A DNA stretch of 64,000 bases from Paractinoplanes durhamensis (GCF_016862175.1 NZ_BOML01000005.1:124001-188000), one strand, 5' to 3'. Numbered from the stretch's first letter, positions 1 through 8,872 are shown. Made by a program: numbers and translations. The notes: generated by a model from the letters alone, not told the origin.

Positions 1-758
1 AGCTGGACCGGGCCGCGGCTGCCGGAGAGGTAGAGGCCCTTGAGGTCGTCGACCGAGGTGATCGGGTTGCCGACCTGGACGTTCAGCGACTTCTCGCCGT
101 CGGTGACCGCGCCGGCCGGGATGGAGATGCCGTTGGACTGCAGGACCGTGGTGAGCGCCTGCGGGCTGACCCCGGCCGCCGTCATCTTGGCCAGATCGGG
201 CGTGATGACGACCTGCTTGGCCCGGGCCCCGGTGACCTGGGTGTCGCGGACCCCGCTGATCGCGTTGAGCTCGGGCACGACGGTCTGGTTGAGCTTGGCG
301 AGCAGGTCGCTCTCGTCGGTGCCGCCGGACGCGGCCAGGATGATCGCCGGGATGTCGTCGGTGCTGCCCGAGAAGATCTGCGGTTCGACGTTGTCCGGCA
401 GGGTGGCCTGGATCCGGTTGACCGACGTGGTCAGCTGGTTGACCGCCTGGTCGATGTCCGTGCCGTAGGTGAACGACACCACGATGGTGGCGAAACCCTC
501 GGCGGTGGTCGACTGGACCGTGTCGATGCCGTCGGCACCCTTGACCGCCTCCTCGATCGGCTTGGTCACCTGGTCCTGGATGATCTCCGGACCGGCGCCG
601 GGCAGCGCCGCGCTGATGAACGCGGCGGGCAGCTCGATCGACGGGAACAACTGCTGCTTCAAGGATGGGATGGCGACGACCCCGAAACCGCTGATCACGA
701 TGGCGATCAGGGCGACGAGGCCTCGATTGGCAAGACTGAGTCGGGTCAGGAAAGACAT
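1..758 (-). CDS. RND/AcrB-type efflux transporter, N-terminal part (runs off left edge)
   Basis: The minus strand is open from an ATG at 758 to the window edge (252 codons). It begins MSFLTRLSLANRGLVALIAI, a first membrane helix, and then has a periplasmic porter region with PxIELP-, ALPGAGPE-, QVTKPIEEAV- and NQLTTSVNRIQ-like segments. This order is typical of AcrB/hydrophobe-amphiphile RND pumps, which export lipophilic compounds using proton motive force. GGGGGAG lies about 6 nt before the ATG. It is divergent from a MarR gene across 142 bp, so MarR control is likely (inference). Only about a quarter of the protein is present, so substrate and integrity cannot be judged. Confidence 0.85.
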   Translation of the reverse strand, partial: MSFLTRLSLANRGLVALIAIVISGFGVVAIPSLKQQLFPSIELPAAFISAALPGAGPEIIQDQVTKPIEEAVKGADGIDTVQSTTAEGFATIVVSFTYGTDIDQAVNQLTTSVNRIQATLPDNVEPQIFSGSTDDIPAIILAASGGTDESDLLAKLNQTVVPELNAISGVRDTQVTGARAKQVVITPDLAKMTAAGVSPQALTTVLQSNGISIPAGAVTDGEKSLNVQVGNPITSVDDLKGLYLSGSRGPVQ

Positions 759-795
759 TGGCGCTCCCCCCGTAAAAGTTCGGCCTGTACGAATA

Positions 796-812
796 GTTTG
801 CCTGACGCGAAC
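796..812. promoter_or_regulatory. Candidate MarR operator in divergent promoter region
   Basis: GTTTGC and GCGAAC form an imperfect inverted repeat (5 of 6 pairs) around a 5-base centre, between the divergent RND and MarR starts. The size and position suit a MarR-family dimer site that controls both genes. The assignment is inferred from location only. Confidence 0.35.
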
Positions 813-900
813 AAATGGTTTTTGCCGGGGGTGCGCTGGTACCGTCCGTCATCGGAAGGACGCACGACCGCCATCAGCGCGTCACGAAGAAAGGTCGGCG

Positions 901-1347
901 TTGGCCGGGAACGAACAGCTCATCGCGGACATTATGGGCACGCAGCAACGGCTCCAGCAGTTGTTCGCGTACGACCGGTCCGATCCGCTCTTCTCGTCCC
1001 ATTTGACGCTGTCCCAATTCAAGATCCTCATGCTGCTCGCCCGGCACGGCAATGTATCGGGCGGCGAATTGGCCGGGCTTCTCGGCGTCGGCCTGGCCGC
1101 ACTCAGCGGCATGGTGGACCGGCTCGTGCAGCAGGATCTCGTGGAACGCACGGAGGATCTGCACGATCGGCGGGTGCGCCGGATCGGCCTCTCGCGAAAG
1201 GGCACCGAGCTCATCGGGAGCATCATGAACGCCGGCGAGGCGAAGATGCGCGCGCTCCTCAGCCGCCTCACAGCCGAGCAGCTGGACCTGGTGGCCCAGG
1301 CGACCCTGCTGATGGTGAAGGCGGCCGAGGAGGAGTCAGCTCGTTGA
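901..1347 (+). CDS. MarR-family transcriptional regulator
   Basis: A 148-residue protein with the MarR winged-helix pattern: a dimerisation helix, then LTLSQFKILMLLARHGNVSG, a recognition helix in GVGLAALSGMVDRLVQQDLV, and the wing segment RTEDLHDRRVRRIGLSRKG. I chose TTG at 901 because AAGAAAGG sits 6 nt upstream and the length matches the family; an in-frame ATG at 934 is the alternative. The open frame upstream of 901 reads through the divergent promoter and is not MarR-like. It probably represses the adjacent RND pump and itself (inference from divergent arrangement). It converges on thrC with 12 bp between the stop codons and no clear terminator. Confidence 0.85.
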   Translation: MAGNEQLIADIMGTQQRLQQLFAYDRSDPLFSSHLTLSQFKILMLLARHGNVSGGELAGLLGVGLAALSGMVDRLVQQDLVERTEDLHDRRVRRIGLSRKGTELIGSIMNAGEAKMRALLSRLTAEQLDLVAQATLLMVKAAEEESAR

Positions 1348-1359
1348 GCGAGGCCCTTT

Positions 1360-2409
1360 TTAAGCGAGGCCGAGCTCTCGGGCGGCGATCAGGACGTCGT
1401 TCTGGATCGTGGTGGGCGACGGCGCGGTGGAGATGGCCCACTCCGGGTCCTTCAGGCCGTGCCCGGTGACCGTGCAGACCACGGTCGAACCGGCCGGCAC
1501 CTTGCCCGCCTGGGCCTGCTGCAGCAGCCCGGCCACGCTGGCCGCGCTGGCCAGCTCGACGAAGACGCCGACCTCGCGGGCCAGCAGCCGGTAGGCCGAG
1601 AGGATCTCCCGGTCGGTGACCGCCTCGATCAGGCCGCCCGACGCGTCCCGGGCGTCCAGCGCCTTGGTCCAGCTCGCCGGGTTGCCGATCCGGATGGCGG
1701 TGGCGATCGTGGACGGCTCCGGGACGACCTTGTTGTTCACGATCGGGGCCGCGCCGGACGCCTGGAACCCGTACATCCTGGGGAGCTTCGTGGCGTTGCC
1801 GGCGTCCTTGTCCTCGAGGTAGCCCATCCAGTACGCCGAGATGTTGCCGGCGTTGCCGACCGGCAGGCAGTGGATGTCGGGTGCGTCGCCGAGTGCCTCG
1901 ACGATCTCGAAGGAGCCGGTCTTCTGCCCGTGCAGGCGGAAGATGTTGACCGAGTTGACCAGCGAGACCGGGAAGTCCTGGGACAGCTTGGCGGCGAGCG
2001 CGAGGCAGTCGTCGAAGTTGCCGTTGACCTGCAGCAGCTTGGCGCCGTGCACGAGTGCCTGGGCCAGCTTGCCGAGCGCGATCTTGCCCTGCGGCACGAG
2101 CACCGCGCAGGTCAGGCCGGCCCGGGCCGCGTACGCCGCGGCGGAGGCACTGGTGTTGCCGGTGGAGGCGCAGATGATCGCCTTCGAGCCCTCCTCGACC
2201 GCCTTGGACACGGCCATGGTCATGCCGCGGTCCTTGAACGAGCCGGTCGGGTTGGCCCCCTCGACCTTGAGGTAGACGTCGGCGCCGACCCGCTGGGACA
2301 GCACCGGCGCGGGCACGAGCGGGGTGTTCCCCTCGTGCAGCGTGACCACCGGGGTGGCGTCGGTGACCGGCAGCCGGTCCCGATACCGCTCGATCAGTCC
2401 CCGATACAT
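1360..2409 (-). CDS. thrC: Threonine synthase
   Basis: 349 residues. This PLP enzyme converts O-phosphohomoserine to threonine. The PLP lysine is K59 in [11 protein letters not shown], and the phosphate-binding and substrate segments [17 protein letters not shown] and [15 protein letters not shown] are intact. Length matches the short actinobacterial threonine synthases. ATG at 2409 is preceded by GAGGAG. It is the last gene of the operon argS-lysA-hom-VOC-thrC. Homoserine kinase (thrB), the usual partner next to hom and thrC, is not present: the next gene is a convergent MarR gene. Confidence 0.95.
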   Translation of the reverse strand: MYRGLIERYRDRLPVTDATPVVTLHEGNTPLVPAPVLSQRVGADVYLKVEGANPTGSFKDRGMTMAVSKAVEEGSKAIICASTGNTSASAAAYAARAGLTCAVLVPQGKIALGKLAQALVHGAKLLQVNGNFDDCLALAAKLSQDFPVSLVNSVNIFRLHGQKTGSFEIVEALGDAPDIHCLPVGNAGNISAYWMGYLEDKDAGNATKLPRMYGFQASGAAPIVNNKVVPEPSTIATAIRIGNPASWTKALDARDASGGLIEAVTDREILSAYRLLAREVGVFVELASAASVAGLLQQAQAGKVPAGSTVVCTVTGHGLKDPEWAISTAPSPTTIQNDVLIAARELGLA

Positions 2410-2438
2410 GGTCGACTCCTCACTCGCGCTGCTCAGAC

Positions 2439-2477
2439 CGGTCCAAGACTGCCCCAGGGCGCCGAATCTTGGGACCG
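2439..2477 (-). terminator. Bulged hairpin between VOC gene and thrC
   Basis: CGGTCCAAGA (2439) pairs with TCTTGGGACCG (2467-2477) with one bulged G and an 18-base loop. It is the only structured element in the 76-bp gap before thrC. It could be a terminator, attenuator or processing site that adjusts thrC relative to hom. There is no U-run, so function is uncertain. Confidence 0.35.
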
Positions 2478-2485
2478 AGTGTCCA

Positions 2486-2857
2486 CTACTCGGGACGGTG
2501 ACTCACGGCTTCGACGTTGTTGCCGTCCGGGTCGCGGACGAACGCGCCGTAGTAGTTCTCGTGGTACTCCTCGTGGATCCGCGGCTCGTGCAGCACCTCG
2601 GCGCCGCTCGCCACCGCCGCCGCGAAGAACGCGTCGACCTGGGCCCGGTCGGCGGCCGCGAACGCGATGTGCGACTCACGGAACCCGTCGCCCTCGCTCA
2701 GCTCGCTGATCCAGAAGTCGGCGTGCTCGCCCCCGCCATACCCCAGCGCGACCTTGAAATCGGCCAGCCGGCTCACGCCGAGCGGCGCCAGCGTGGCGTC
2801 GTAGAACGCCGCACTCGCCGCCAGATCGGAACATTGGAACCCCACGTGGTCGAGCAC
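2486..2857 (-). CDS. VOC-family (glyoxalase-like) protein
   Basis: 123 residues, one vicinal-oxygen-chelate domain: [20 protein letters not shown] opens the first beta-alpha-beta module, and [16 protein letters not shown] is the standard closing strand with a glutamate metal ligand. It starts at GTG 2857, only 3 nt after the hom stop, so it is probably translated from the hom-thrC transcript. Its substrate is unknown. No threonine-pathway enzyme of this family is known to me, so the role here is undetermined. The fold assignment is secure. Confidence 0.85.
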   Translation of the reverse strand: MLDHVGFQCSDLAASAAFYDATLAPLGVSRLADFKVALGYGGGEHADFWISELSEGDGFRESHIAFAAADRAQVDAFFAAAVASGAEVLHEPRIHEEYHENYYGAFVRDPDGNNVEAVSHRPE

Positions 2858-2860
2858 GGC

Positions 2861-4216
2861 TCAGACCCCTCCCTCGACGCGCAGCACACTCGCGATGGAT
2901 CGGACGATGTCCAGTTGCGACAGTGACTCGACCGTAGCGGCAAGGTTCGCGTCGGGTGCCCCGTGGGTGACGATGACCAACTTGGCGTCCTCCTCGCGGC
3001 CCGACTGGCGGACCGTGGCGATGGACACCTCGTGCTTGGCGAAGACGCCGGCCACCGCGGCCAGCACGCCCGGCTTGTCGTCGACGTCGAGATTGATGTG
3101 GTATCGGGTGACCGCCGCGCCGATCGGGCGAACCGGCAGGTGGGCGTAGTTGCTCTCGCTCGGCGCCCGGAACCCGGTGAGCCGGTTGCGGGCCGCCGCC
3201 ACGATGTCGCCGAGCACCGCGCTCGCGGTCGGCGTGCCGCCCGCGCCCCGGCCGTAGAACATCAGCTGACCGGCCGCCTCGGCCTCGACGAACACCGCGT
3301 TGAACGCGTCGCCGACGCCGGCCAGCGGGTGGCTGCGCGGGATCATCGCCGGGTGCACCCGCACGCTGACCGAATCGACCCCGGCCTCGTCGGGCCCGCG
3401 CTCGGCGATGCACAGCAGCTTGATCGTGCAGCCCATCTCCTTGGCGCTGGCCATGTCGCCGGCGGTCACCCCGGTCATGCCCTCGCGGAACACGTCGGCC
3501 GCGGTCACCCGGGTGTGGAACGCCAGCGAGGCGAGGATGGCCGCCTTGGCCGCGGCGTCGAAGCCCTCCACGTCGGCGGTCGGGTCGGCCTCCGCATACC
3601 CCAACTCGGTGGCCTCCTCCAGCGCCTCGCTGAAGCCGGCGCCGGTGGCGTCCATCGACGACAGGATGAAGTTGGTGGTGCCGTTCACGATGCCGGTGAC
3701 CTTGGTGACGCGGTCGCCGTGCAGCGACTCGCGCAGCGGGCGCAGCAGCGGGATGGCGCCGGCCACCGACGCCTCGTAGTAGAGGTCGGCGTTGCCGTCG
3801 GCGGCCGCGTCGTGCAGCGCCGCGCCGTCCTCGGCGAGCAGCGCCTTGTTGGCGGTGACCACGCTCTTGCCGGTGCGCAGGGCCTCGACCAGCCAGCTCC
3901 GGGCCGGCTCGATGCCGCCGACCACCTCGACGACCACGTCGACGTCGTCCCGCTTGACCAGGCCGAGCGCGTCGGTGGTGAACAGGCCGCTGTCGACCGG
4001 GAGGCCGCCGCGCGCCCGCCCGAGCCGCCGCACGGCGATGCCGACGATCTCCAGCGGGGCGCCGATCCGGGCCGTCAGGTCGGCGGACTGCTCATGCAGC
4101 AGGCGGACCACTTCCGAGCCGACCGTGCCGCACCCGAGCAGGGCGACGCGAACTGCTGGCTTGTCCCCTTCTTTTTCATTCTGGGGTTTTCCGCCGCGGG
4201 CAGGCTCAGAGTTCAT
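2861..4216 (-). CDS. hom: Homoserine dehydrogenase with C-terminal ACT domain
   Basis: 451 residues. It reduces aspartate semialdehyde to homoserine with NAD(P)H. The Rossmann motif GCGTVG is at residues 28-33, followed by VVEVVGGIEPA and the catalytic-domain segments VTANKALLAE and VTGIVNGTTNFIL. A C-terminal ACT domain (HINLDVDDKPGVLAAVAGVF) indicates threonine feedback inhibition, as in the family. I start at ATG 4216, whose bases overlap the lysA stop as ATGA; longer reading frames only copy lysA sequence. The first about 20 residues use unusually AT-rich codons (AAA, AAT, GAA) compared with the rest. Confidence 0.95.
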   Translation of the reverse strand: MNSEPARGGKPQNEKEGDKPAVRVALLGCGTVGSEVVRLLHEQSADLTARIGAPLEIVGIAVRRLGRARGGLPVDSGLFTTDALGLVKRDDVDVVVEVVGGIEPARSWLVEALRTGKSVVTANKALLAEDGAALHDAAADGNADLYYEASVAGAIPLLRPLRESLHGDRVTKVTGIVNGTTNFILSSMDATGAGFSEALEEATELGYAEADPTADVEGFDAAAKAAILASLAFHTRVTAADVFREGMTGVTAGDMASAKEMGCTIKLLCIAERGPDEAGVDSVSVRVHPAMIPRSHPLAGVGDAFNAVFVEAEAAGQLMFYGRGAGGTPTASAVLGDIVAAARNRLTGFRAPSESNYAHLPVRPIGAAVTRYHINLDVDDKPGVLAAVAGVFAKHEVSIATVRQSGREEDAKLVIVTHGAPDANLAATVESLSQLDIVRSIASVLRVEGGV

Positions 4217-5598
4217 CCAACATCCAATGCGAGCAGGTCGTCCTCGGTCTCCCGGCGCACGATCACGCGGGAAGCGCCGTCGCGCACCGCTACCACCGGT
4301 GGCCGAGGCACGTGGTTGTAGTTGCTGGCCATGCTCCGGCAATAGGCGCCGGTGCCCGGCACCGCAACAAGATCTCCGGGCTGCACGTCAGCGGGCAGGA
4401 ATTCATCCTTCACGACGATGTCCCCGCTTTCACAATGCTTTCCCACGACGCGGGCCAGCATCGGCTCGGCGGAGCTGGTCCGGTTGGCCATCGTCGCCGA
4501 GTAGGACGCGTCGTAGAGCGCGGTCCGGATGTTGTCGCTCATCCCGCCGTCGACACTCACGTACGTCCGGATGCCGTCGACGTCCTTGACCGTGCCGACC
4601 TCGTAGAGCGTGAACACGGCCGGCCCGACGATCGCCCGGCCGGGCTCGATGGAGAGCTTCGGCACCCGCAGGTTGGCCAGGTCGCACTCGGACTCGACGA
4701 TCTTGTTGATCCGCTTGGCGAGGTCGCCGGCCGGCGACGGGTCGTCCTGGGTGGTGTAGGCGATGCCGAAGCCGCCGCCGAGGTCGAGTTCCTCGAGCTC
4801 CACCCCGCGCGCGTCCCGGATCTGCGCCTGCAGCTCCAGCACCCGGCGGGCGGCCACCTCGAAACCGCTGGTGTCGAAGATCTGCGAGCCGATGTGCGAG
4901 TGCAGGCCGCGCAGGTCGAGCACGCCCTCGTCGAGGATGCGCACCGCCGCCGCGAAGGCCGCGCCGCCGGCCAGCGAGAACCCGAACTTCTGGTCCTCGT
5001 GGGCGGTGGCGATGAACTCATGGGTATGAGCCTCGACACCGACGGTTACCCGTACGAGAACCTTCGGCCTTTTATTCATCTTTTGTGATAAAGCGGTCAA
5101 ACGGGTGATTTCGTCGAAGGAGTCGACGACGATCCGGCCGACCCCCGCGTCGAGGGCCCGCTCCAACTCCCGCGCCGACTTGTTGTTGCCGTGGAAGCCG
5201 ATCTTCTCCGCCGGGAAACCCGCGGCCAGCGCCACCGCCAGCTCGCCACCGGTGCACACGTCGAGGAAGAGGCCCTCCTCGTCGACGATCTTGACGACCG
5301 CCTTGCAGAGGAACGACTTGCCCGCGTAGTAGACGTCCGCGTCGCCGAACGCCGAGGCGAACTCCCGGCACCGCTCGCGCAGGTCCACCTCGTCGAGGAA
5401 ATAGGCCGGCGTGCCGTGCTCGGCCACCAGCTCGGCGACGCTCACGCCGCCGATCTCCAAGGCCCCGGCCTCGGTGCGGCGCACGGTCCGCGGCCAGAGT
5501 TGCGGCACGAGGTCATTGACGTCCTGGGGCGTACGCAACCAGGCGGGCCCGGTGTATCCGAGGTCGCCGTGCAGCGCTCCGGCCTCATGAGCTCGCAT
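4213..5598 (-). CDS. lysA: Diaminopimelate decarboxylase
   Basis: 461 residues. It decarboxylates meso-diaminopimelate to lysine, the last step of lysine synthesis. Fold III PLP enzyme: the PLP lysine is K94 in VYYAGKSF, LHSHIGSQ and EPGRAIVG follow, and the C-terminal active-site cysteine lies in GKHCESGD. ATG 5598 lies 3 nt after the argS stop. Codons 170-176 are strikingly AT-rich (TTA TCA CAA AAG ATG AAT AAA) in an otherwise GC-rich gene; codon 170 (5089-5091) is TTA, the codon read by the bldA tRNA in actinomycetes. The encoded segment lies between conserved blocks, so activity should be retained. Confidence 0.95.
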   Translation of the reverse strand: MRAHEAGALHGDLGYTGPAWLRTPQDVNDLVPQLWPRTVRRTEAGALEIGGVSVAELVAEHGTPAYFLDEVDLRERCREFASAFGDADVYYAGKSFLCKAVVKIVDEEGLFLDVCTGGELAVALAAGFPAEKIGFHGNNKSARELERALDAGVGRIVVDSFDEITRLTALSQKMNKRPKVLVRVTVGVEAHTHEFIATAHEDQKFGFSLAGGAAFAAAVRILDEGVLDLRGLHSHIGSQIFDTSGFEVAARRVLELQAQIRDARGVELEELDLGGGFGIAYTTQDDPSPAGDLAKRINKIVESECDLANLRVPKLSIEPGRAIVGPAVFTLYEVGTVKDVDGIRTYVSVDGGMSDNIRTALYDASYSATMANRTSSAEPMLARVVGKHCESGDIVVKDEFLPADVQPGDLVAVPGTGAYCRSMASNYNHVPRPPVVAVRDGASRVIVRRETEDDLLALDVG

Positions 5599-5601
5599 GC
5601 T

Positions 5602-7266
5602 CTACATCCTTTCCGGGGCGGAGACCCCGAGCAGGCCCAACCCGTTAGCGATCACCGTACGGGTGGCGTCGTTCAGCCAGAGCCGCGACCGCTGAAGATC
5701 GGTGATCGGCTCATCACCCAGCGGCAGCACCCGGCAGTTGTCGTAGAACCGGTGGTAGGCCGCCGCCAGGTCCTCCAGATAGCGGGCGACCCGGTGCGGC
5801 TCGCGCAACTCAGCCGCGCTCGCCACCACCGCCGGGAACTCGCCCAGCGCCTTGAGCAGGTCGTTCTCCTTCTCGTGACTGAGCAGCTCGGGGTGGAAGC
5901 CGGCCGGCTCGCCGCGGGTCAGGCCGATGTCGGCGGCGTTGCGGGCCACGTTGGCGGTGCGCGCCGCCACGTACTGCACGTAGTAGACCTTGTTGTCCTT
6001 GGTGGCCCGGGTCCACTCGTCGATGTCGATGTCGATCGGCGAGTCGGAGGAGTAGCGGGCCAGCGCGTAGCGGGTGGCGTCCACCCCGATCGCGTCGACG
6101 AAGTCCTCCAGGGTGATCACCGTGCCGGCCCGCTTGCTCATCCGCAGCGGCTCGCCGTCGCGGATGAGGCTGACCAGCTGGCCGATCAGGATCTCCAGGT
6201 TGACCGCCGGGTCGTCGCCGAAGCAGGCCGACATCGCCTTCATCCGGCCGATGTAGCCGTGGTGGTCGGCGCCCAGCATGATCACCACCCGGTCGAAGCC
6301 GCGCTTGCGCTTGTCCAGGTAGTAGGCGCAGTCGGCGGCGAAATACGTCCAGTCGCCGTCCGACTTGCGCAGCACCCGGTCCTTGTCGTCGCCGAACTCG
6401 GTGGTGCGCAGCCAGGTCGCCCCGTCCGCCTCGAAGATGTGCCCCTGCGCCCGCAGCCGGTCCAGAGCTTCCTGCAGCTCACCCCGGTCGTGCAGGTCCT
6501 TCTCATTGAAGTACGTGTCGAAGTGCACGCCGAACTCGGTCAGCGACTGCTTGATCTCGGCGAACATCAGCTCGACGCCGACCCGGCGGAACGTCTCCAG
6601 CGCCTCTTGCTCGCCGAGCTGCAGCACGTCCGGCGCCTCGGCCTGGACCGCGGTGGCGATCTCGGCGATGTAGGCGCCACCGTAGCCGTCCTCCGGGGCG
6701 GGCTCGCCCTTCGCACTCGCATACAGCGAGCGGGCGAACCGGTCGATCTGCGAACCGGCGTCGTTGAAGTAATACTCCGTGCCCACGGTGGCGCCGGCCG
6801 CCCGCAGCAGCCGGGAGAGCGCGTCGCCGACCGCGGCCCACCGCACGCCGCCGATGTGCACCGGCCCGGTCGGGTTGGCCGAGACGAACTCCAGGTTGAT
6901 CCGCTCGCCGACCAGCGTGTCGGTATGCCCGTAATCTGCGCCGGTGAGCACGATGTCACGGGCCAGCACGCCGGCCGCGGCCGCGTCGAGCCGGATATTC
7001 AAGAAGCCCGGACCGGCGATCTCCACCGACTTGATGCCCGGCTGCCGGCCCAGCTCCTCGGCCAGCGCGGCGGCCAGCTCACGCGGCGCCACCCCGGCCT
7101 TCTTGCCCAACTGCAGGGCGAGCGTGGAGGCGTAGTCGCCGTGCTCGGGGTTGCGGGGTCGCTCCATGGTCGTCGTCTCCGGCAGCGCGGAGGCGTCGAG
7201 GCCGCGGGTCTCGAACACGGCACGAGCAGCTGAGAGAACGGTGGAAGCAAGGTTGGCGGGAGTCAC
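5602..7266 (-). CDS. argS: Arginyl-tRNA synthetase
   Basis: 554 residues, a class I synthetase that charges tRNA-Arg. It has an N-terminal Add-1 type domain, the actinobacterial HIGH variant HIGG at 137-140, RMSK (KMSKS loop) at 375-378, and a C-terminal anticodon-binding DALR domain. The start is GTG 7266: no Shine-Dalgarno is visible, and a -10-like TAGCAT ends 6 nt before it, suggesting a leaderless mRNA. It is first in the operon with lysA, as in many actinobacteria. A tRNA-Arg gene lies about 1.6 kb away on the other strand. Confidence 0.95.
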   Translation of the reverse strand: MTPANLASTVLSAARAVFETRGLDASALPETTTMERPRNPEHGDYASTLALQLGKKAGVAPRELAAALAEELGRQPGIKSVEIAGPGFLNIRLDAAAAGVLARDIVLTGADYGHTDTLVGERINLEFVSANPTGPVHIGGVRWAAVGDALSRLLRAAGATVGTEYYFNDAGSQIDRFARSLYASAKGEPAPEDGYGGAYIAEIATAVQAEAPDVLQLGEQEALETFRRVGVELMFAEIKQSLTEFGVHFDTYFNEKDLHDRGELQEALDRLRAQGHIFEADGATWLRTTEFGDDKDRVLRKSDGDWTYFAADCAYYLDKRKRGFDRVVIMLGADHHGYIGRMKAMSACFGDDPAVNLEILIGQLVSLIRDGEPLRMSKRAGTVITLEDFVDAIGVDATRYALARYSSDSPIDIDIDEWTRATKDNKVYYVQYVAARTANVARNAADIGLTRGEPAGFHPELLSHEKENDLLKALGEFPAVVASAAELREPHRVARYLEDLAAAYHRFYDNCRVLPLGDEPITDLQRSRLWLNDATRTVIANGLGLLGVSAPERM

Positions 7267-7272
7267 TCAACC

Positions 7273-7278
7273 ATGCTA
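7273..7278 (-). promoter_or_regulatory. -10 element of argS operon (leaderless arrangement)
   Basis: TAGCAT on the minus strand is separated by 6 nt from the argS GTG, which would place transcription start at or next to the start codon. No good -35 hexamer is visible. Confidence 0.4.
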
Positions 7279-7351
7279 TCGGGGGTAGACTTCCGCATTC
7301 GGTGGCCACCCGAGCCCCGCCCTTCCGCTTCTTACGAATCGACGAGGCACG

Positions 7352-8155
7352 ATGAGCATGAGTACGCCGGGCCCCGAACGGGTCCCGTCCAGCGTCAAGG
7401 TCGGCAAGACGTCCGGCCAGGGCAAGCCGCCCACCGCGGCCAAGTCCGCAGCCGCGAAGTCCGGCGGTAACCGGCCCGGCGCGGCCAAGGGCGGCAAAGG
7501 CCGCAAGCCCGTCACCCCCGTCAAGGTCAGCGGTGGTCGCAGCTGGGGCCCGATCGCGGTGATCGGTCTGGTCGCGGTGATCGCCCTGGGCATCATCGGC
7601 TTCGGCGTCTTCAGCGTCGTCCGGGGCTCCCGCAGCTGGGAGGACAAGGTCGCCGACATTCAGGGCGTGGTCAACTACCGCGCCCAGAAGAACGCGCAGA
7701 TCGACGCCCGCGACCACAAGGACGGCACGCTCACCTACGTGACCAGTCCGCCGGTCGGCGGCGCGCACAACGCCACCCCGCAGAACTGCAACGGCGATGT
7801 GTACGACGCGCCGATCGCGAACGAGCACGCGGTGCACAGCCTCGAGCACGGCGCGGTCTGGATCACCTACAAGCAGGGCCTCGCCGCCGACCAGGTGGCC
7901 GTCCTGCAGAAGAAGGTGGAAGGCAAGGACTACACGTTCATGTCGCCGTACGCCGGCCTCGACAAGAACGTGTCCGTCCAGGTGTGGGGCTACCAACTCA
8001 AGACCGACGACGTCAACGACTCGCGGATCGACGAGTTCATCAAGGACACCCGCATCCTGGCCGCCCTCGAGCCCGGCATCTCCTGCTCCGGCGGTAACAC
8101 CACCACCGGCCCGGTCACCGCGGCCGCCACCGGCACGGGGATGACAGGCAGCTGA
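7352..8155 (+). CDS. DUF3105 membrane protein
   Basis: 267 residues: a basic, lysine- and proline-rich cytoplasmic tail (1-64), one membrane helix (about 65-92), then an extracytoplasmic DUF3105 domain. The domain shows PPVGGAHN, ANEHAVHSLEHGAVWI and MSPYAG, with conserved histidines and two cysteines (C148-like in PQNCNG and C at SCSGG). Family function is unknown; the histidines suggest metal or redox chemistry (inference). GACGAGG precedes ATG 7352. The stop overlaps the start of the DUF305 gene (TGATG), so the two are translationally coupled, a common pairing in actinobacteria. Confidence 0.9.
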   Translation: MSMSTPGPERVPSSVKVGKTSGQGKPPTAAKSAAAKSGGNRPGAAKGGKGRKPVTPVKVSGGRSWGPIAVIGLVAVIALGIIGFGVFSVVRGSRSWEDKVADIQGVVNYRAQKNAQIDARDHKDGTLTYVTSPPVGGAHNATPQNCNGDVYDAPIANEHAVHSLEHGAVWITYKQGLAADQVAVLQKKVEGKDYTFMSPYAGLDKNVSVQVWGYQLKTDDVNDSRIDEFIKDTRILAALEPGISCSGGNTTTGPVTAAATGTGMTGS

Positions 8156-8823
8156 TGACCGTCTCCACCGACTCGGATGCGGCGGCCGAGGCCGCCGCAT
8201 CCGTGAACGGCAACCGCCCCGGCCGCGCCCGCCGCGGCTGGCTCCTGATCGGCGCGGCGCTGCTGGTCGGCACCATGCTGGGCCTCGGCATCGGCCTGGT
8301 GATCCCGCACCTGCGCACCCCCGGCGACGACTCGGTCGAGGCCGGCTTCCTGCGCGACATGTCGACCCACCACGCCCAGGCCGTGGAGATGTCGATGATC
8401 GCCCACGAGAAGTCGACCGACCCCGACATCGTCTACCTGGCGAACGACATCGCGCTGACCCAGCACGGCCAGATCGGCTACATGCAGGCGTGGCTCCGCG
8501 ACTGGAACCTCAGCCCGACGAGCTCCGAGCAGCCGATGGCCTGGATGCCCGACTCGGCCGGCTCGGTGGTCAACGGCCTCATGCCCGGCATGGCCACGGC
8601 CGACCAGCTGGCCACGCTGCGCAAGGCGACCGGCAAGGACCTGGACGTTCAATACCTGACGTTGATGCGGGCCCACCACCTGGGCGGCATCCACATGGCC
8701 CAGGAGGCCGAGAGGCTCTCCAGCAACGACGACGTGACCTGGCTGGCCGGCACGATGGTGGCCTCCCAGCAGGGCGAGATCGCCCTGATCGACGACATGC
8801 TGAAGAAGATTCAGGGCTCGTAA
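8155..8823 (+). CDS. DUF305 membrane-anchored protein
   Basis: 222 residues with an N-terminal anchor helix (about 22-48) and an extracytoplasmic DUF305 four-helix domain. The family signature occurs twice: DMSTHHAQAVEMSMIA and LMRAHHLGGIHMAQEA, each a His-His plus methionine cluster of the type that binds copper in some DUF305 proteins (family knowledge, not shown here). It starts one base inside the DUF3105 stop. Downstream are a strong inverted repeat and a tRNA gene, so it is probably the end of the operon. Confidence 0.9.
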   Translation: MTVSTDSDAAAEAAASVNGNRPGRARRGWLLIGAALLVGTMLGLGIGLVIPHLRTPGDDSVEAGFLRDMSTHHAQAVEMSMIAHEKSTDPDIVYLANDIALTQHGQIGYMQAWLRDWNLSPTSSEQPMAWMPDSAGSVVNGLMPGMATADQLATLRKATGKDLDVQYLTLMRAHHLGGIHMAQEAERLSSNDDVTWLAGTMVASQQGEIALIDDMLKKIQGS

Positions 8824-8828
8824 CCCGG

Positions 8829-8859
8829 TTGGCAGTGGTTCCAGGGGGCCTGCTAGGCT
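8829..8859 (+). promoter_or_regulatory. Promoter of tRNA-Arg
   Basis: TTGGCA (8829-8834) and TAGGCT (8854-8859) with a TG one base before the -10; the spacer of 19 is slightly long. A start about 7 nt downstream would give a short 5' leader to the tRNA. The -10 lies inside the hairpin annotated at 8834-8870. Confidence 0.5.
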
Positions 8860-8870
8860 CTGGAACCACT
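8834..8870 (+). terminator. Hairpin after DUF305 gene
   Basis: Perfect 11-base arms AGTGGTTCCAG (8834) and CTGGAACCACT (8860), with an inner GCCT/AGGC pairing in the loop. It lies 10 nt after the DUF305 stop and just before the tRNA, so it probably terminates the DUF3105-DUF305 transcript while overlapping the tRNA promoter. Confidence 0.55.
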
Positions 8871-8872
8871 GA

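Noticed and set aside
1348..1370. Direct repeat AGCGAGGCC between MarR and thrC ends as a terminator
   Set aside because: The copies are direct, not inverted, so they cannot form a stem.
5191..7233. 680-codon plus-strand frame opposite argS and lysA
   Set aside because: Antisense of clear argS and lysA sequence; no ribosome site and low-complexity product.
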